A stretch of 64,000 nucleotides of DNA from assembly GCA_041660815.1 (NCBI GenBank), contig JBAZVN010000002.1:62001-126000 (forward strand), written 5' to 3'. A model generated the notes under the pieces. That model made no database searches. It saw only the letters and a list, made by a program, of their open reading frames with translations, and was not told the origin of the DNA. Within the stretch, counting starts at the first letter, position 1. Each line of letters starts with the position of its first letter. Made by a program: the position numbers and the translations under genes. Of this stretch, positions 1 to 10,103 are shown in pieces. The stretch is from PALSA-1006 sp041660815. Its GTDB lineage: Bacteria; Pseudomonadota; Gammaproteobacteria; Burkholderiales; Gallionellaceae.

Positions 1-3000
1 GCATTGACATCCACACAATTGGGCGTGCTGACAACTGATCAGATTCCTGGTTTGATTAATTCACAAATGGTGGCATTGACATCCAGACAGATGCCAAACT
101 TAACTACTGCCTTAGTTTCTGCCTTGTCTAACGCTCAACTGGGCGCAATCGAAACTGCCGACATTAGCTTGCTTACAACCAGCGCAGTAGCTGTGTTGTC
201 TACCTCACAAGTAAATGCGGGGTTAACAGCAGAGCAGTTTGCCAATTTGAATACTAATCAGTTAGTGGCATTAAGCACCGACAAAATTGCGGTATTGACA
301 GATGCTCAGGTAACCGGCTTAAACACCGCTCAAGCTGCGGCTCTGACCTCCGCTCAAGCTCAGGCATTGACGACTAGTCAATTGGCATCCCTAGAGCGTG
401 CCGACTTGGCGCAGTTCAATACTAAAGCTATAGCTGCGCTTACAACAGATCAGATTGCCAAGTTGTATATGCCTCAAGTTGCGGCATTGACCACGACGCA
501 AAATCTGGTTTTGACGACAGTACAAATACCAGCTTTCACCAATATTCAAGTGGCAAACTTTACCACTGAACAAGTAGCTGCATTCGGTACGAATCAACTT
601 ACGGCCTTCACGACAAGTCAATTAGCTAGTTTTGAAGTGGAGGACATTGCTTCCTTAACCAGCACGCAAATTAGTTATTTGACTACAGCACAAGTTGCCG
701 CATTGACGCAATCACAAATTATTGGCTTGACGACGGTTCAAATGCCGGGATTCACATCTGCTCAAGCAGCGGCACTGACGGCAACTCAAATGGCTGCAAT
801 GCAGTCGGCCGATGTTAATGCCCTGACAACTGCGGCATCTGGAGTATTGACTTCTACTCAACTCAGTGGATTAACTACAACAATTGTTTCCAGCTTAACA
901 ACCGTAAACTTGCCGACTTATGACACAGCGGTTATTGCTGCATTGAGTCTTGCGCAAGCACAAAGCTTGACGACAACTCAGCTGACTTATTTTGGTACCA
1001 GTCAGTTAGCTAGCCTGAATTCAGCTTGGTTTGGTTCGCTGGGAACTGCGGCAATTGCCGCTCTGCTAACCACTCAAATTAGCGTATTGACTCCGGCACA
1101 GATTGCTCAACTAAATACCAGTCAGATTGTTGTATTGTCAAGCGATCAGGTACCACAATTAACGGGAACTCAGACGGTGGCATTGACGGCAAATCAGTTG
1201 GCCAGCTTGGAAACGCGTGATTTGGTCTTGATGTCATCTGCAGCCGTTGCTGCATTTGCCACGGGCGAGATTACCGGACTCACTACGTCTCAAATCATCG
1301 CGCTAACAACTGCACAAACTACAATTCTGACAACCGAACAAGTGAAAAACTTGAACACCAGCCAAGTTAATATTTTGACAACCGATCAAGTGGTTACTAT
1401 GTTAACGGCTCAGGTGGGTGCGTTGACGACTACGCAGATTGCAGCGGTAACCGCAGAAAATGTACCATTCTTGACGACCGCTCAATTAGGCGTTATCTCT
1501 GGCGCGCAAATGGCTGCATTGACTACCGCTCAGATTGTGGCTCTGTCGACTGTTCAGGCGCCAGTGCTCAATACTGCACAAGTTGCTGCATTGACAATTA
1601 CGCAACTGCCCGCGGTTCAAACGAATGACCTAGTCTTGATATCAACCGTATCGGTACCCGCTTTGGTGGCTGATCGCTTGTATAGCCTAAGAACAAATCA
1701 AGTGCAGAGTTTAACAACGGCTCAAACAGTGGTGTTGACTACTGCGCAAATACAAGGACTTAGCACCGTTCAAGTGCCGGTATTGACGACAGCACAGGTA
1801 TCGACACTCACGACTGCCCAAGTAGCGGCGATTACTACGACGCAAATTTCAACGGTCTCGACGAGTGGTATTGAGTCGCTCACGACAATTCAAATTGGGG
1901 CGATTAGTACAGCGCAAATTGTGCAGTTTAATAGTTTACAAGTGATTGCACTAAGTACTTCGCAAGCTCCGGTACTGAATACTGCTCAAGTCGCCGCGTT
2001 AACCACTGCGCAAATTGTTAGTCTGGAAACGCGCGACTTGGCCCTGTTAACGACTGCGGCGACCAGAATTTTGGATACCGCACAGGTATCGGCACTCACC
2101 ACAGCACAAGTGGAAGGCCTGAATACAGCGCAACTTAATGCTTTTACCTCTACTCAGTTGCAATTGTTGAACGCTAATCAAATTCAAAGTTTGACAGTGG
2201 ATCAAGTCAGCAAGTTGAATACAATACAGCTGACGACCTTTACCACAGCTCAAATAGCAAACTTCGAGGTGCAGGATATTGCGGCAATTACCAGCATCCA
2301 GATTAGTAGTTTAACGACAGCACAGTTTGCCGCGCTAACTACTGCGCAAATTGTGGGCTTGACGACAGTTCAAGCGCCATCTTTGAATACTGCACAAGCA
2401 GCTGCCTTGACGATCACCCAGTTACCGGCATTCCAAACCAGTGATTTGGTGTTGTTATCAACTGCGGCTGTGGCTGCTTTGACAGCCGGTAACTTGTATA
2501 GCTTGACGACCGACCAAGTGCAGAATTTGACGACGGCACAAACAGTCGCGATGAGTATTCCGCAAATAGAGGGACTTAGCACTGTTCAGGTGCCGGTATT
2601 GACAACGGCACAGGCTTCTACCCTGACAACTGCTCAAGTGGCAGGAATTACTACCACCCAGATATCTTTTGTTTCAACAAACAATATCGCGGTGTTTTCA
2701 ACAGTACAGCTGGGTGCAATTACGACAGCGCAAGTCGAGCAATTAAATAATGCGCAAATCGTTGCCTTGACGACCAATCAAGCGCCTGTGTTGAATACCG
2801 CACAAGCGGCCGCACTGACTTCAATGCAAATTACCAGTCTGGAAACCCGTGATTTGGTGCTGTTGAGTACAGCAGCTATAGCAGCTTTGACGGTGAATAC
2901 CCTGGCGAGCTTGAATACTGATCAGGCGTCTAATCTGACTACAACACAAATTAAAGTGTTGACGACCGCGCAAGTGCAGGGCTTAACCAGTACGCAGTTG

Positions 3001-5460
3001 CCTACCTTGACAACGACTCAGCTGGTTGCTATGACAACAGTCCAAACCAGCGCAATAACCACGGTTCAATTGGGATCGTTGCTAACCAGCGAAATTGCCG
3101 CATTGAACACTGCTCAAGTTAGCACGTTCACTACAGCTCAAATTGCTGCGCTGTCTATCGATCAAGTCATTTCTTTAACAACGGTGCAAGCGCCGGTTCT
3201 GACAGATATACAAGTGCCGAATTTGACGACCAGCCAACTAATCAGTATGGAAACCAGAGACTTGGCGTTGCTAAATACAGTTGCGATTGCTTCGTTATCA
3301 AGTACGCAAGTGCCGGTCTTGACTACCTCGCAAGTAGAGGGACTCAGTTCAACCCAGTTGCCGAAATTGACCACCACTCAGATTGCCTTGCTGACCACGC
3401 AACAAGTGCCTGCATTGACAACAGCTCAAGTGCAGTTCCTGACGACCTCGCAGATCATTGCGTTGACCACGGATCAAGCACCGATATTGACCACTGCGCA
3501 GGTTGCCGCCTTGACCACTACACAGTTGAATAGTATGGAAACACGAGACTTTGTCTTGCTGGTTCCGGCAGCATTCGAGGCTTTAACCACTGCGCAAGTG
3601 GCTAATTTGGCTGCCAATCTTTTGGTGACTTTGACAACCAGCCAAGTAGGGCGTTTGACCGATATCTTGGTGCCGGTCATGACGACGCAGCAAATAAATG
3701 CATTGAGCACTGCTCAAATGGCTGCATTGACTACTGCTGCGGTAGCTTCATTAACCCAGCAACAAGTGATTGAAGCCTTGACCACCGCGCAGGCAAATGC
3801 GTTGACTACGGATCAGATTGTTGCCTTGACATCAATGCAAGCTGGATGGTTGAGCACTTCTCAAATTAACGCATTGAGCACTTCGCAGTTGGCAGCGTTG
3901 GAAACCAGAGATTTGCGAGTGCTGAATCAACAGGCATTTGCTCCGTTATCAACTACTCAAATTCAGGCGTTTACCGAGGCGCAGATTGCAAACTTAACGA
4001 CAGACCAGCTTAGCAACATTACTTCAGCGCAATTGCGTTTGTTGACTTCGGTTCAAGTGCCAGGTTTGACTTCCGCGCAAATGCAGATTTTTGCTGCTGA
4101 GATTTTCAATAAATTCACGACCACACAGCTTTCATCTTTCAGTACCTCGGTGATCGCGGGCTTGGATAATGCGCAAGTATTTGCACTTACCTCGGATCAG
4201 ATAAAAGTGTTGACAGGAGATCAACTCGCAGCGCTGACGACAAGTAATGTGTTCGCACTGACTACCACCAGTGTGCAAGCTTTGACTACGACTCAAATTC
4301 CATTCTTTGAAACAGCAGATTTGGCACTTCTACGTACAAGCCAAATTGCAATTTTGAGTACGAGCCAATTGGGTGCAGTAACGAGTGATCAAATTAACAA
4401 TTTGAGAACGACTCAGACTACTGCTCTCACGACTTCTCAGCTTCAAGCGTTGTCGGGTAGCCAAATCATCGCCCTAAATACGGATCAAGTAAGTACTTTG
4501 TTGACCACGCAACTGGCGGTGATATTGACATCGCAGATTGCAGTTTTGGAAACACGCGATGTGGCAGCCTTAACGACCAGTCAAACAGTATTGCTGAGTA
4601 CTAGTCAGGTGGGAGCATTAACTGGAGCGCAGTTGGGTGGTTTAACAACCGCGCAAGCGAATGTGCTTACGACAGATCAGATTCCAAATCTGTTGGCTAG
4701 CTCGATAAGCGGATTTGAAACGCGAGATTTGATTAATTTGACGACTAGTGCGTTGCAAGCATTTACGACGACTCAGATTCCAAGCTTCCTGCAGGAACAA
4801 GTCGCCGGTCTGACTACAGCTCAAGTGCAATTGCTGACTACAAGCCAAGTGACAGCTTTAACTGGATACGATGCACAAAAATTGCAGGGCTCTAGTCAAA
4901 TGGCCGGACTAACTACTGATCAGGCGATTAGTTTGACCACCGCACAAGTGTTTGCTCTGAGCGGATTGCAGCTGGCGGGATTAACAACAAGTGCTGTCTC
5001 AAAATTGGGCACAGATCAGATTACCGCAATTTCTGCAAATAGTCTGGCGGGTTGGGGTTATGCGAATAACGCACTTTCACAATTGCATGAGTTGACTACC
5101 ACCCAGGTGCAGGCAATTACCACGACTCAAATCACCGGGTTGGAAGTTACTAATTTGCAGTTGGCAGATCTGCAGGCTTTGCAAACCAGCCAGATTGAGG
5201 CCTTGTCAACTACACAGATCCTTACTTTAGATACAAAGTACGCTAACGGGTCTAACGGAATTGAAAGTCTGTCTACCAACCAATTTGTAGCGCTAACAAC
5301 GGCGCAAATTAAAGTGTTGAATGTTGACCAAGTAGCGGTGTTGACTTCAAATCAGCTTCAAGCACTTTCGACCTCGCAGCTGAATTACCTGCAAAACGTA
5401 GGTGTGTTATCAGATACACAGTTGTCGGGTCTCAGCACAGCTCAGACTGCAGCACTGATT
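1..5460 (+). repeat. 24-bp (8-aa) tandem repeat array with a 408-bp super-period
   Basis: Each unit is 24 bp and encodes L-T-T-x-Q-[VI]-x-x. Units differ in codon use, so the repeat is clearer in protein than in DNA. Marker octads in which the TTxQ core becomes E/Q-x-x-D-[LIV] begin at bases 394, 802, 1210, 1618, 2026, 2434, 2842 and 3250, exactly 408 bp (17 octads) apart. Later markers at 3901, 4309 and 4717 resume the 408-bp step after shorter units at 3250-3901. A second non-canonical octad recurs 240 bp after most markers (634, 1450, 1858, 2266, 2674, 3082). Confidence 0.9.
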
Positions 5461-6306
5461 CAAAGTACTCCGATGATTTTGGATTTGAACGGTGATGGTA
5501 TCAGTACCTTGAGCATCAATTCAGGCGTGCAGTTCGATCTGAATGCGACGGGTAGCAAAGTGGTTACGGGCTGGGTTGCACCTACCGACGGTTTGCTGGT
5601 AATGGATCGTAATAAGGACGGAATCATCAATGATGGTAAGGAGCTGTTTGGTAGTGCAACCGTACTGGCCAATGGTCAAACTGCTACAGACGGTTATCAA
5701 GCTATGCGTGAACTGGATAGCAACAGTGACGGCATATTGACGGCAGAAGATAAACAGTTTGCTGAGCTGAAAGTTTGGCGCGACGCAAACTCTGATGGTG
5801 TCAGCCAGACGGGTGAATTGATATCCCTCGATTCCTTGGATATCGCCAGTCTGAACTTGAACGCACAAGCGACCTCGGTTAATAGCAACGGCAACTGGGT
5901 GGGTTTAACTTCAAGCTACGCGACGGCTGATGGGAGCGTTAAAGAAATGGCTGACGTGTGGTTCTTGAATGCACCAGCTGCTCCGACGACTCCTGCAGAA
6001 GATTTGCGTGGTCAAGTTAGCAGTTTGGTTAAAACTATTGCCACATTTGAAACCACGCAAGTTGCGCCTACAACGGATACTACTAACGCGCTGCCGGGAA
6101 CACAGGCAGTAGCAGGTACCGGTCTAACCAGCAACGTTAGCGGTATTGTGGATGCACTCAGTCGTTTTGACGGTAGTGCGCTAGCTGTTGCACCGCTAAG
6201 TGTGGTGACGGCAACACCGCAAAATGTAGCTGGAAACCTGACGTCAGGATTGAGTAACACGCAAAATCTCGTCACTAATGGCATACTGGGGGCAGGCGGT
6301 AAATAG
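1..6306 (+). CDS. Giant octapeptide-repeat secreted protein with C-terminal EF-hand-like loops (5' partial)
   Basis: The frame is open from base 1, so the true start lies upstream; 2,101 codons are visible. Codons 1 to about 1824 are near-continuous 8-residue units of consensus L-T-T-x-Q-[VI]-x-x, about 225 in all. From base 5473 the repeats stop and a 277-residue tail follows. The tail carries four D-x-[ND]-x-D-G calcium-loop motifs: near 5482, near 5605, and two full EF-hand-like loops beginning DSNSDG and DANSDG. I see no cysteine. Ser/Thr richness, Asp-rich calcium loops, absence of Cys and a Gly-rich C-terminus resemble type I secretion substrates, and an exporter pair lies at 23516-26988. 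Likely role: secreted surface or matrix protein. I do not recognise a named family for the octads, and the surface location is inferred. Confidence 0.8.
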   Translation, partial: ALTSTQLGVLTTDQIPGLINSQMVALTSRQMPNLTTALVSALSNAQLGAIETADISLLTTSAVAVLSTSQVNAGLTAEQFANLNTNQLVALSTDKIAVLTDAQVTGLNTAQAAALTSAQAQALTTSQLASLERADLAQFNTKAIAALTTDQIAKLYMPQVAALTTTQNLVLTTVQIPAFTNIQVANFTTEQVAAFGTNQLTAFTTSQLASFEVEDIASLTSTQISYLTTAQVAALTQSQIIGLTTVQMPGFTSAQAAALTATQMAAMQSADVNALTTAASGVLTSTQLSGLTTTIVSSLTTVNLPTYDTAVIAALSLAQAQSLTTTQLTYFGTSQLASLNSAWFGSLGTAAIAALLTTQISVLTPAQIAQLNTSQIVVLSSDQVPQLTGTQTVALTANQLASLETRDLVLMSSAAVAAFATGEITGLTTSQIIALTTAQTTILTTEQVKNLNTSQVNILTTDQVVTMLTAQVGALTTTQIAAVTAENVPFLTTAQLGVISGAQMAALTTAQIVALSTVQAPVLNTAQVAALTITQLPAVQTNDLVLISTVSVPALVADRLYSLRTNQVQSLTTAQTVVLTTAQIQGLSTVQVPVLTTAQVSTLTTAQVAAITTTQISTVSTSGIESLTTIQIGAISTAQIVQFNSLQVIALSTSQAPVLNTAQVAALTTAQIVSLETRDLALLTTAATRILDTAQVSALTTAQVEGLNTAQLNAFTSTQLQLLNANQIQSLTVDQVSKLNTIQLTTFTTAQIANFEVQDIAAITSIQISSLTTAQFAALTTAQIVGLTTVQAPSLNTAQAAALTITQLPAFQTSDLVLLSTAAVAALTAGNLYSLTTDQVQNLTTAQTVAMSIPQIEGLSTVQVPVLTTAQASTLTTAQVAGITTTQISFVSTNNIAVFSTVQLGAITTAQVEQLNNAQIVALTTNQAPVLNTAQAAALTSMQITSLETRDLVLLSTAAIAALTVNTLASLNTDQASNLTTTQIKVLTTAQVQGLTSTQLPTLTTTQLVAMTTVQTSAITTVQLGSLLTSEIAALNTAQVSTFTTAQIAALSIDQVISLTTVQAPVLTDIQVPNLTTSQLISMETRDLALLNTVAIASLSSTQVPVLTTSQVEGLSSTQLPKLTTTQIALLTTQQVPALTTAQVQFLTTSQIIALTTDQAPILTTAQVAALTTTQLNSMETRDFVLLVPAAFEALTTAQVANLAANLLVTLTTSQVGRLTDILVPVMTTQQINALSTAQMAALTTAAVASLTQQQVIEALTTAQANALTTDQIVALTSMQAGWLSTSQINALSTSQLAALETRDLRVLNQQAFAPLSTTQIQAFTEAQIANLTTDQLSNITSAQLRLLTSVQVPGLTSAQMQIFAAEIFNKFTTTQLSSFSTSVIAGLDNAQVFALTSDQIKVLTGDQLAALTTSNVFALTTTSVQALTTTQIPFFETADLALLRTSQIAILSTSQLGAVTSDQINNLRTTQTTALTTSQLQALSGSQIIALNTDQVSTLLTTQLAVILTSQIAVLETRDVAALTTSQTVLLSTSQVGALTGAQLGGLTTAQANVLTTDQIPNLLASSISGFETRDLINLTTSALQAFTTTQIPSFLQEQVAGLTTAQVQLLTTSQVTALTGYDAQKLQGSSQMAGLTTDQAISLTTAQVFALSGLQLAGLTTSAVSKLGTDQITAISANSLAGWGYANNALSQLHELTTTQVQAITTTQITGLEVTNLQLADLQALQTSQIEALSTTQILTLDTKYANGSNGIESLSTNQFVALTTAQIKVLNVDQVAVLTSNQLQALSTSQLNYLQNVGVLSDTQLSGLSTAQTAALIQSTPMILDLNGDGISTLSINSGVQFDLNATGSKVVTGWVAPTDGLLVMDRNKDGIINDGKELFGSATVLANGQTATDGYQAMRELDSNSDGILTAEDKQFAELKVWRDANSDGVSQTGELISLDSLDIASLNLNAQATSVNSNGNWVGLTSSYATADGSVKEMADVWFLNAPAAPTTPAEDLRGQVSSLVKTIATFETTQVAPTTDTTNALPGTQAVAGTGLTSNVSGIVDALSRFDGSALAVAPLSVVTATPQNVAGNLTSGLSNTQNLVTNGILGAGGK

Positions 6307-6327
6307 ATGTGCTGTGAAACGTAGCTA

Positions 6328-6363
6328 GAAAAGCGGTGAGGTTAAAATCTCGCCGCTTTTTCT
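6328..6363 (+). terminator. Rho-independent terminator after the repeat protein
   Basis: A 9-bp stem (AGCGGTGAG pairing with CTCGCCGCT, one G-U) with an 8-base loop is followed by a T-rich run. It lies 22 bases after the stop codon. This suggests the repeat protein is transcribed separately from the downstream glycosylation genes. Confidence 0.85.
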
Positions 6364-6377
6364 TGCCTGAAGATTTT

Positions 6378-8822
6378 ATGAGTAATAAGAGCAAACATTT
6401 CAAAAATAAAAAATTATCCATGAATACGTCGAATAAATTAGTTCAAGCAATCCAGCTACAAAATGAAGGAAAAGTAGCCGAAGCAGAAACTGCCTTTCGT
6501 GAAATTCTTGTCGGTAGCCCTAGTGATGGCGCAGCGCTCTATTCTCTGGCAGTTATATTACTCAACAGCGGCAGAACTGAAGAAGCGGTGAAACTGACTT
6601 CCAATGGCGTACAACTTGCACCAACATTTGCCCCATTGCATTTTGTGCATGGTGCAATTTTACAAGCCTTAAGTGATTTCCCTGCGGCGCTGCAAAGTTA
6701 TGACGAGGCCATTAAACTTAAACCGGATTACTTGGAAGTTTGGCTAAACAGCGGTGTGCTTTTGCGCAACATGCACCGACATAAAGAGTCTCTAGAACGA
6801 TTCAATCATGTGTTAACTCTTGATCCCGGCCATGTGTCGGCGCTTGCCAATTGCGGAATATTATTGACCGAATTTAAGCAAAGCGAACAGGCCATTAAAA
6901 TGTTCGAGCATTTATTAAGACTTAAGCCAGACTATGATTTTGGCTTGGGCTTATTAGAGTACGAACGACTACATATTTGTGATTGGAGCGATTTTGATGT
7001 AATGTCGGAAAAGATTATTACAGGTATTCGCTCCGGCAAGCGTACCTGTAAAACATTGGCGTTAATGGCAATATCAGATTCTGCCAGCGACCATTTCGAA
7101 GCCGCTAAGATATTTTCTGAATTTTATTGCCCACCTAGCACTACCAAGCTTTGGAAGGGCGAACGCTATCAGCACGAAAAAATCCGTATCGCCTATGTTT
7201 CTCCCGATTTGCGTGAACATCCTGTAGGCCACTTAATGGCAGGCATTTTTGAGCTGCATGATAAATCGCGATTTGAAATCATTGCAATTTCATTGGGAAT
7301 TGATGATGGCGGTCGCTTGCGTGCGCGCATGTTAAAAGCGTTTGATCAATTTATTGATGTCCGCGAAATGAGTTCGCTTAAAGTAGCTCAACTTATGCGC
7401 GAAATGCAAATAGATATCGCCGTTGATTTGGGTGGCTATACTTCGGATACGCGCACTGACATATTCTCTTTCCGCCCCTGCCCCGTGCAAGTAAACTACC
7501 TTGGCTATCCCGGTACAATGGGGGTTGATTATTATGACTATATTCTGGCAGATCAGACAACAATTCCACCGGATCAGCAACAATTTTATTCTGAAAAAGT
7601 CGCATATTTACCCGATACCTATTTACCCACCGATTCCAGCGTAAAGATTTCCGAGCGCATACCAACTCGTGCCGAATGCGGTTTGCCCGAAACCGGATTT
7701 GTATTTTGTTCGTTCAGTCATGACTACAAAATATCCTTGCATGTCTTCGATATCTGGATGCGCTTGCTGCAACAAGTACCTGACAGCGTGTTGTGGATGA
7801 TGTCGCGCAACGAAACTTCAATACGAAATTTGCGGCATGAGGCTGAAAAGCGCGGCGTCGATGGATCAAGGTTGATTTTTGCAGGGCGTGTACCGTTGGT
7901 GGAGGATCACTTGGCACGTTATCGTCAGGCCGATTTGTTTCTCGATACTCATCCTTACAATGCACATACAACTTCTGCAGACGCACTAATGGCCGGTTTG
8001 CCGGTGCTTACCTACATGGGCAATTCTTTCCCCTCTCGCGTAGCGGCTAGTTTGCTGCAGGCAATTGGCGTACCTGAGTTAGTCACACATTCTCATGCGG
8101 AATATGAATCGTTGGCATTAACGCTTGCGCAACATCCTAATTTGTTGGGGGATATAAAAGCCAAAATAGTAGAGAATAAGCCTCATTCCTCACTATTTAA
8201 TACCAAGAAATTCTGCGAGAATCTTGAAGCAGCGTACACAGAAATGTGGCAAGCAACTTTGCATTCAGAAGTTGTTGAAACTGGTTCGGATATAACTAAC
8301 GCTATAACACTACCGAAAAAAACCATGACAAAAACGCTTGATTTAGGCTGTGGCCCCAATCCAAAAAATCCGTTTAATGCAGATGAAGTCTATGGCATCG
8401 ATGTGCGGGAAGATTTGGATGCAGGAATTAAACGCGCCGATTTAGTCATCGAGCCAATTCCATTTGAAGATGCCTCGTTTGAATATGTGACAGCACATGA
8501 TTTTCTCGAGCATGTTCCGCGAGTAATTTATGTACCACATCGGCGAAATGCTTTCGTGGAAGTAATGAATGAGGTATATCGGGTATTAAAAGTTGGGGGG
8601 CTATTTTTATCCTTCACGCCTGCATACCCAAACCCGGAAGCTTTTCGTGATCCCACCCACGTTAATATTATTACCGATCAGACTTTCCAAGCCTATTTTG
8701 ATAATGTAAATCGCTGGGCATCGGGATATGGTTTTAACGGTGCTTTTGTAATCAAATTGCAAGAATGGCGCGGGCCGCATTTGTTGACGGTGTTGCAAAA
8801 GGTTTCTATTAATGAAAAATGA
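6378..8822 (+). CDS. TPR/SPINDLY-type protein O-GlcNAc transferase fused to a SAM methyltransferase
   Basis: 814 residues. Residues about 15-200 form roughly five TPRs. Residues about 250-640 match the GT41 (OGT/SPINDLY) catalytic region: HPVGHLM corresponds to the catalytic-His segment of human OGT, followed by GYTSDTR, YLGYPGT, the YKI lysine segment, and HTTSADALMAG. Such enzymes transfer GlcNAc-like sugars to Ser/Thr of cytoplasmic proteins. From residue about 654 a class I methyltransferase begins (LDLGCGPNPK), with HDFLEH and a C-terminal EWRGPHLLT. ATG 6378 is chosen because upstream in-frame starts fall inside the terminator. It overlaps the next gene by 11 bases. The octad protein just upstream is a plausible acceptor, which is inference. 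Fusion of OGT with a methyltransferase is unusual. Confidence 0.85.
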   Translation: MSNKSKHFKNKKLSMNTSNKLVQAIQLQNEGKVAEAETAFREILVGSPSDGAALYSLAVILLNSGRTEEAVKLTSNGVQLAPTFAPLHFVHGAILQALSDFPAALQSYDEAIKLKPDYLEVWLNSGVLLRNMHRHKESLERFNHVLTLDPGHVSALANCGILLTEFKQSEQAIKMFEHLLRLKPDYDFGLGLLEYERLHICDWSDFDVMSEKIITGIRSGKRTCKTLALMAISDSASDHFEAAKIFSEFYCPPSTTKLWKGERYQHEKIRIAYVSPDLREHPVGHLMAGIFELHDKSRFEIIAISLGIDDGGRLRARMLKAFDQFIDVREMSSLKVAQLMREMQIDIAVDLGGYTSDTRTDIFSFRPCPVQVNYLGYPGTMGVDYYDYILADQTTIPPDQQQFYSEKVAYLPDTYLPTDSSVKISERIPTRAECGLPETGFVFCSFSHDYKISLHVFDIWMRLLQQVPDSVLWMMSRNETSIRNLRHEAEKRGVDGSRLIFAGRVPLVEDHLARYRQADLFLDTHPYNAHTTSADALMAGLPVLTYMGNSFPSRVAASLLQAIGVPELVTHSHAEYESLALTLAQHPNLLGDIKAKIVENKPHSSLFNTKKFCENLEAAYTEMWQATLHSEVVETGSDITNAITLPKKTMTKTLDLGCGPNPKNPFNADEVYGIDVREDLDAGIKRADLVIEPIPFEDASFEYVTAHDFLEHVPRVIYVPHRRNAFVEVMNEVYRVLKVGGLFLSFTPAYPNPEAFRDPTHVNIITDQTFQAYFDNVNRWASGYGFNGAFVIKLQEWRGPHLLTVLQKVSINEK

Positions 8823-10023
8823 TTACGATGTTGTTATAGTCGGCGGGGGGGTAGTTGGACTTGCGGTAGCTATGAGGACATTGGAGTTAAAATCAGATAC
8901 CCGATTGTTATTGCTAGAAAAAGAAGATGCTCTTGCTATGCATCAGTCTGGAAATAATAGTGGCGTTATTCATTCAGGGCTTTACTACAAATCAAATTCA
9001 CTAAAAGCAAAGAATTGTATAAATGGGTACCAGCAGCTTCTTGAGTTTTGTGACAAAGAAAGTGTTCCATATGAAATTTGCGGGAAAATTGTCGTGGCGA
9101 CAAATAAGGAAGAGTTGCCGCGCCTAGCAGACTTGTATCAAAGGGGGATGAGTAACGGTTTAAAAGGATTGAGAATGTTGTCCTCTGAAGAAATTAGAGA
9201 GTTTGAGCCAAATTGTGCTGGAATCCTTGGATTGCATGTTCCTCAAACAGGAATAGTTAATTACCATACATTAGCTCAGAAGTTTTCAGATAGCATTAAA
9301 CGATTGGGAGGCGAAATTCGCTGCGGATCAAGAGTTAATTCTATTAAGAGTGTAGTCAATGGAGCGGAGCTTAATGCATCTGGACAGATAATTTCATGTA
9401 AGCAAGTGGTGACGTGCTGTGGTTTGCAATCAGATCGAATGGCAATGTTTACAAATCCAAATCTTGATCTACGAATCATTCCATTTCGAGGTGAGTATTA
9501 TGAACTCTCATCCTCAGCAAAAGGAATGGTGAAAAATCTTATTTATCCAGTACCGGATCCCAATTTCCCATTTCTTGGGGTGCATTTTACAAAGATGATT
9601 GATGGTGGCGTGGAATGTGGTCCAAATGCTGTTTTGGCATTTGCCCGAGAGGGATATAAAAAAACTGATTTTAATCTACAAGATATGATGGAAATCCTTA
9701 ATTGGCCGGGCTTTTACAAAATTGCTAGGAAATATTGGAGAACAGGTTTAGAGGAGTTTTATCGATCTTATAATAAGGCGGCGTTTTTACAAGCATTACA
9801 ACGACTTGTTCCAGGAATTGAAATGAATGATTTGATTCCCTGTGGTGCGGGTGTGCGTGCACAAGCCTGTGACCGAAATGGAAATTTACTTGATGATTTT
9901 TATGTAAAAAATGAGGGAGTGACTATACATGTATGTAATGCTCCTTCACCAGCTGCGACATCATCACTTTCGATTGGAGGGGATATTGCCAATGCATTAT
10001 GCCAAAAACTAACATTGCAGTAG
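8812..10023 (+). CDS. lhgO: LhgO-family FAD-dependent oxidase (L-2-hydroxyglutarate oxidase-like)
   Basis: 403 residues, the usual length for the family. The N-terminus has a dinucleotide-binding GGGVVG loop at about residue 11, followed by the family segment HQSGNNSGVIHSG. Family members are FAD enzymes of the DAO fold that oxidise L-2-hydroxyglutarate to 2-oxoglutarate. The start overlaps the OGT-methyltransferase gene by 11 bases, so it is translationally coupled to a glycosylation gene. That makes a role in this cluster possible, for example oxidation of a hydroxy-acid substituent. The substrate is not shown by the sequence. The gene is clearly more AT-rich than the flanking housekeeping DNA. 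Confidence 0.75.
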   Translation: MKNDYDVVIVGGGVVGLAVAMRTLELKSDTRLLLLEKEDALAMHQSGNNSGVIHSGLYYKSNSLKAKNCINGYQQLLEFCDKESVPYEICGKIVVATNKEELPRLADLYQRGMSNGLKGLRMLSSEEIREFEPNCAGILGLHVPQTGIVNYHTLAQKFSDSIKRLGGEIRCGSRVNSIKSVVNGAELNASGQIISCKQVVTCCGLQSDRMAMFTNPNLDLRIIPFRGEYYELSSSAKGMVKNLIYPVPDPNFPFLGVHFTKMIDGGVECGPNAVLAFAREGYKKTDFNLQDMMEILNWPGFYKIARKYWRTGLEEFYRSYNKAAFLQALQRLVPGIEMNDLIPCGAGVRAQACDRNGNLLDDFYVKNEGVTIHVCNAPSPAATSSLSIGGDIANALCQKLTLQ

Positions 10024-10103
10024 AATAATGCATTATCTGTTTCAGAAGTAGCTTGCTAGTGTTGTGTTTATTCATTTAACAAACTTGTAATTGAGATCAA
10101 ATT

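Noticed and set aside
1..5460. CRISPR array
   Set aside because: The 24-bp repeats are contiguous, protein-coding and variable, with no spacers.
6336..6377. A longer start for the OGT-methyltransferase gene at 6336
   Set aside because: It lies inside the stem of the terminator that ends the repeat gene; ATG 6378 follows the terminator and gives a normal N-terminus.
10025..10036. Palindrome ATAATGCATTAT after lhgO
   Set aside because: A 12-bp AT-rich palindrome is not rare in such DNA and no promoter feature goes with it.
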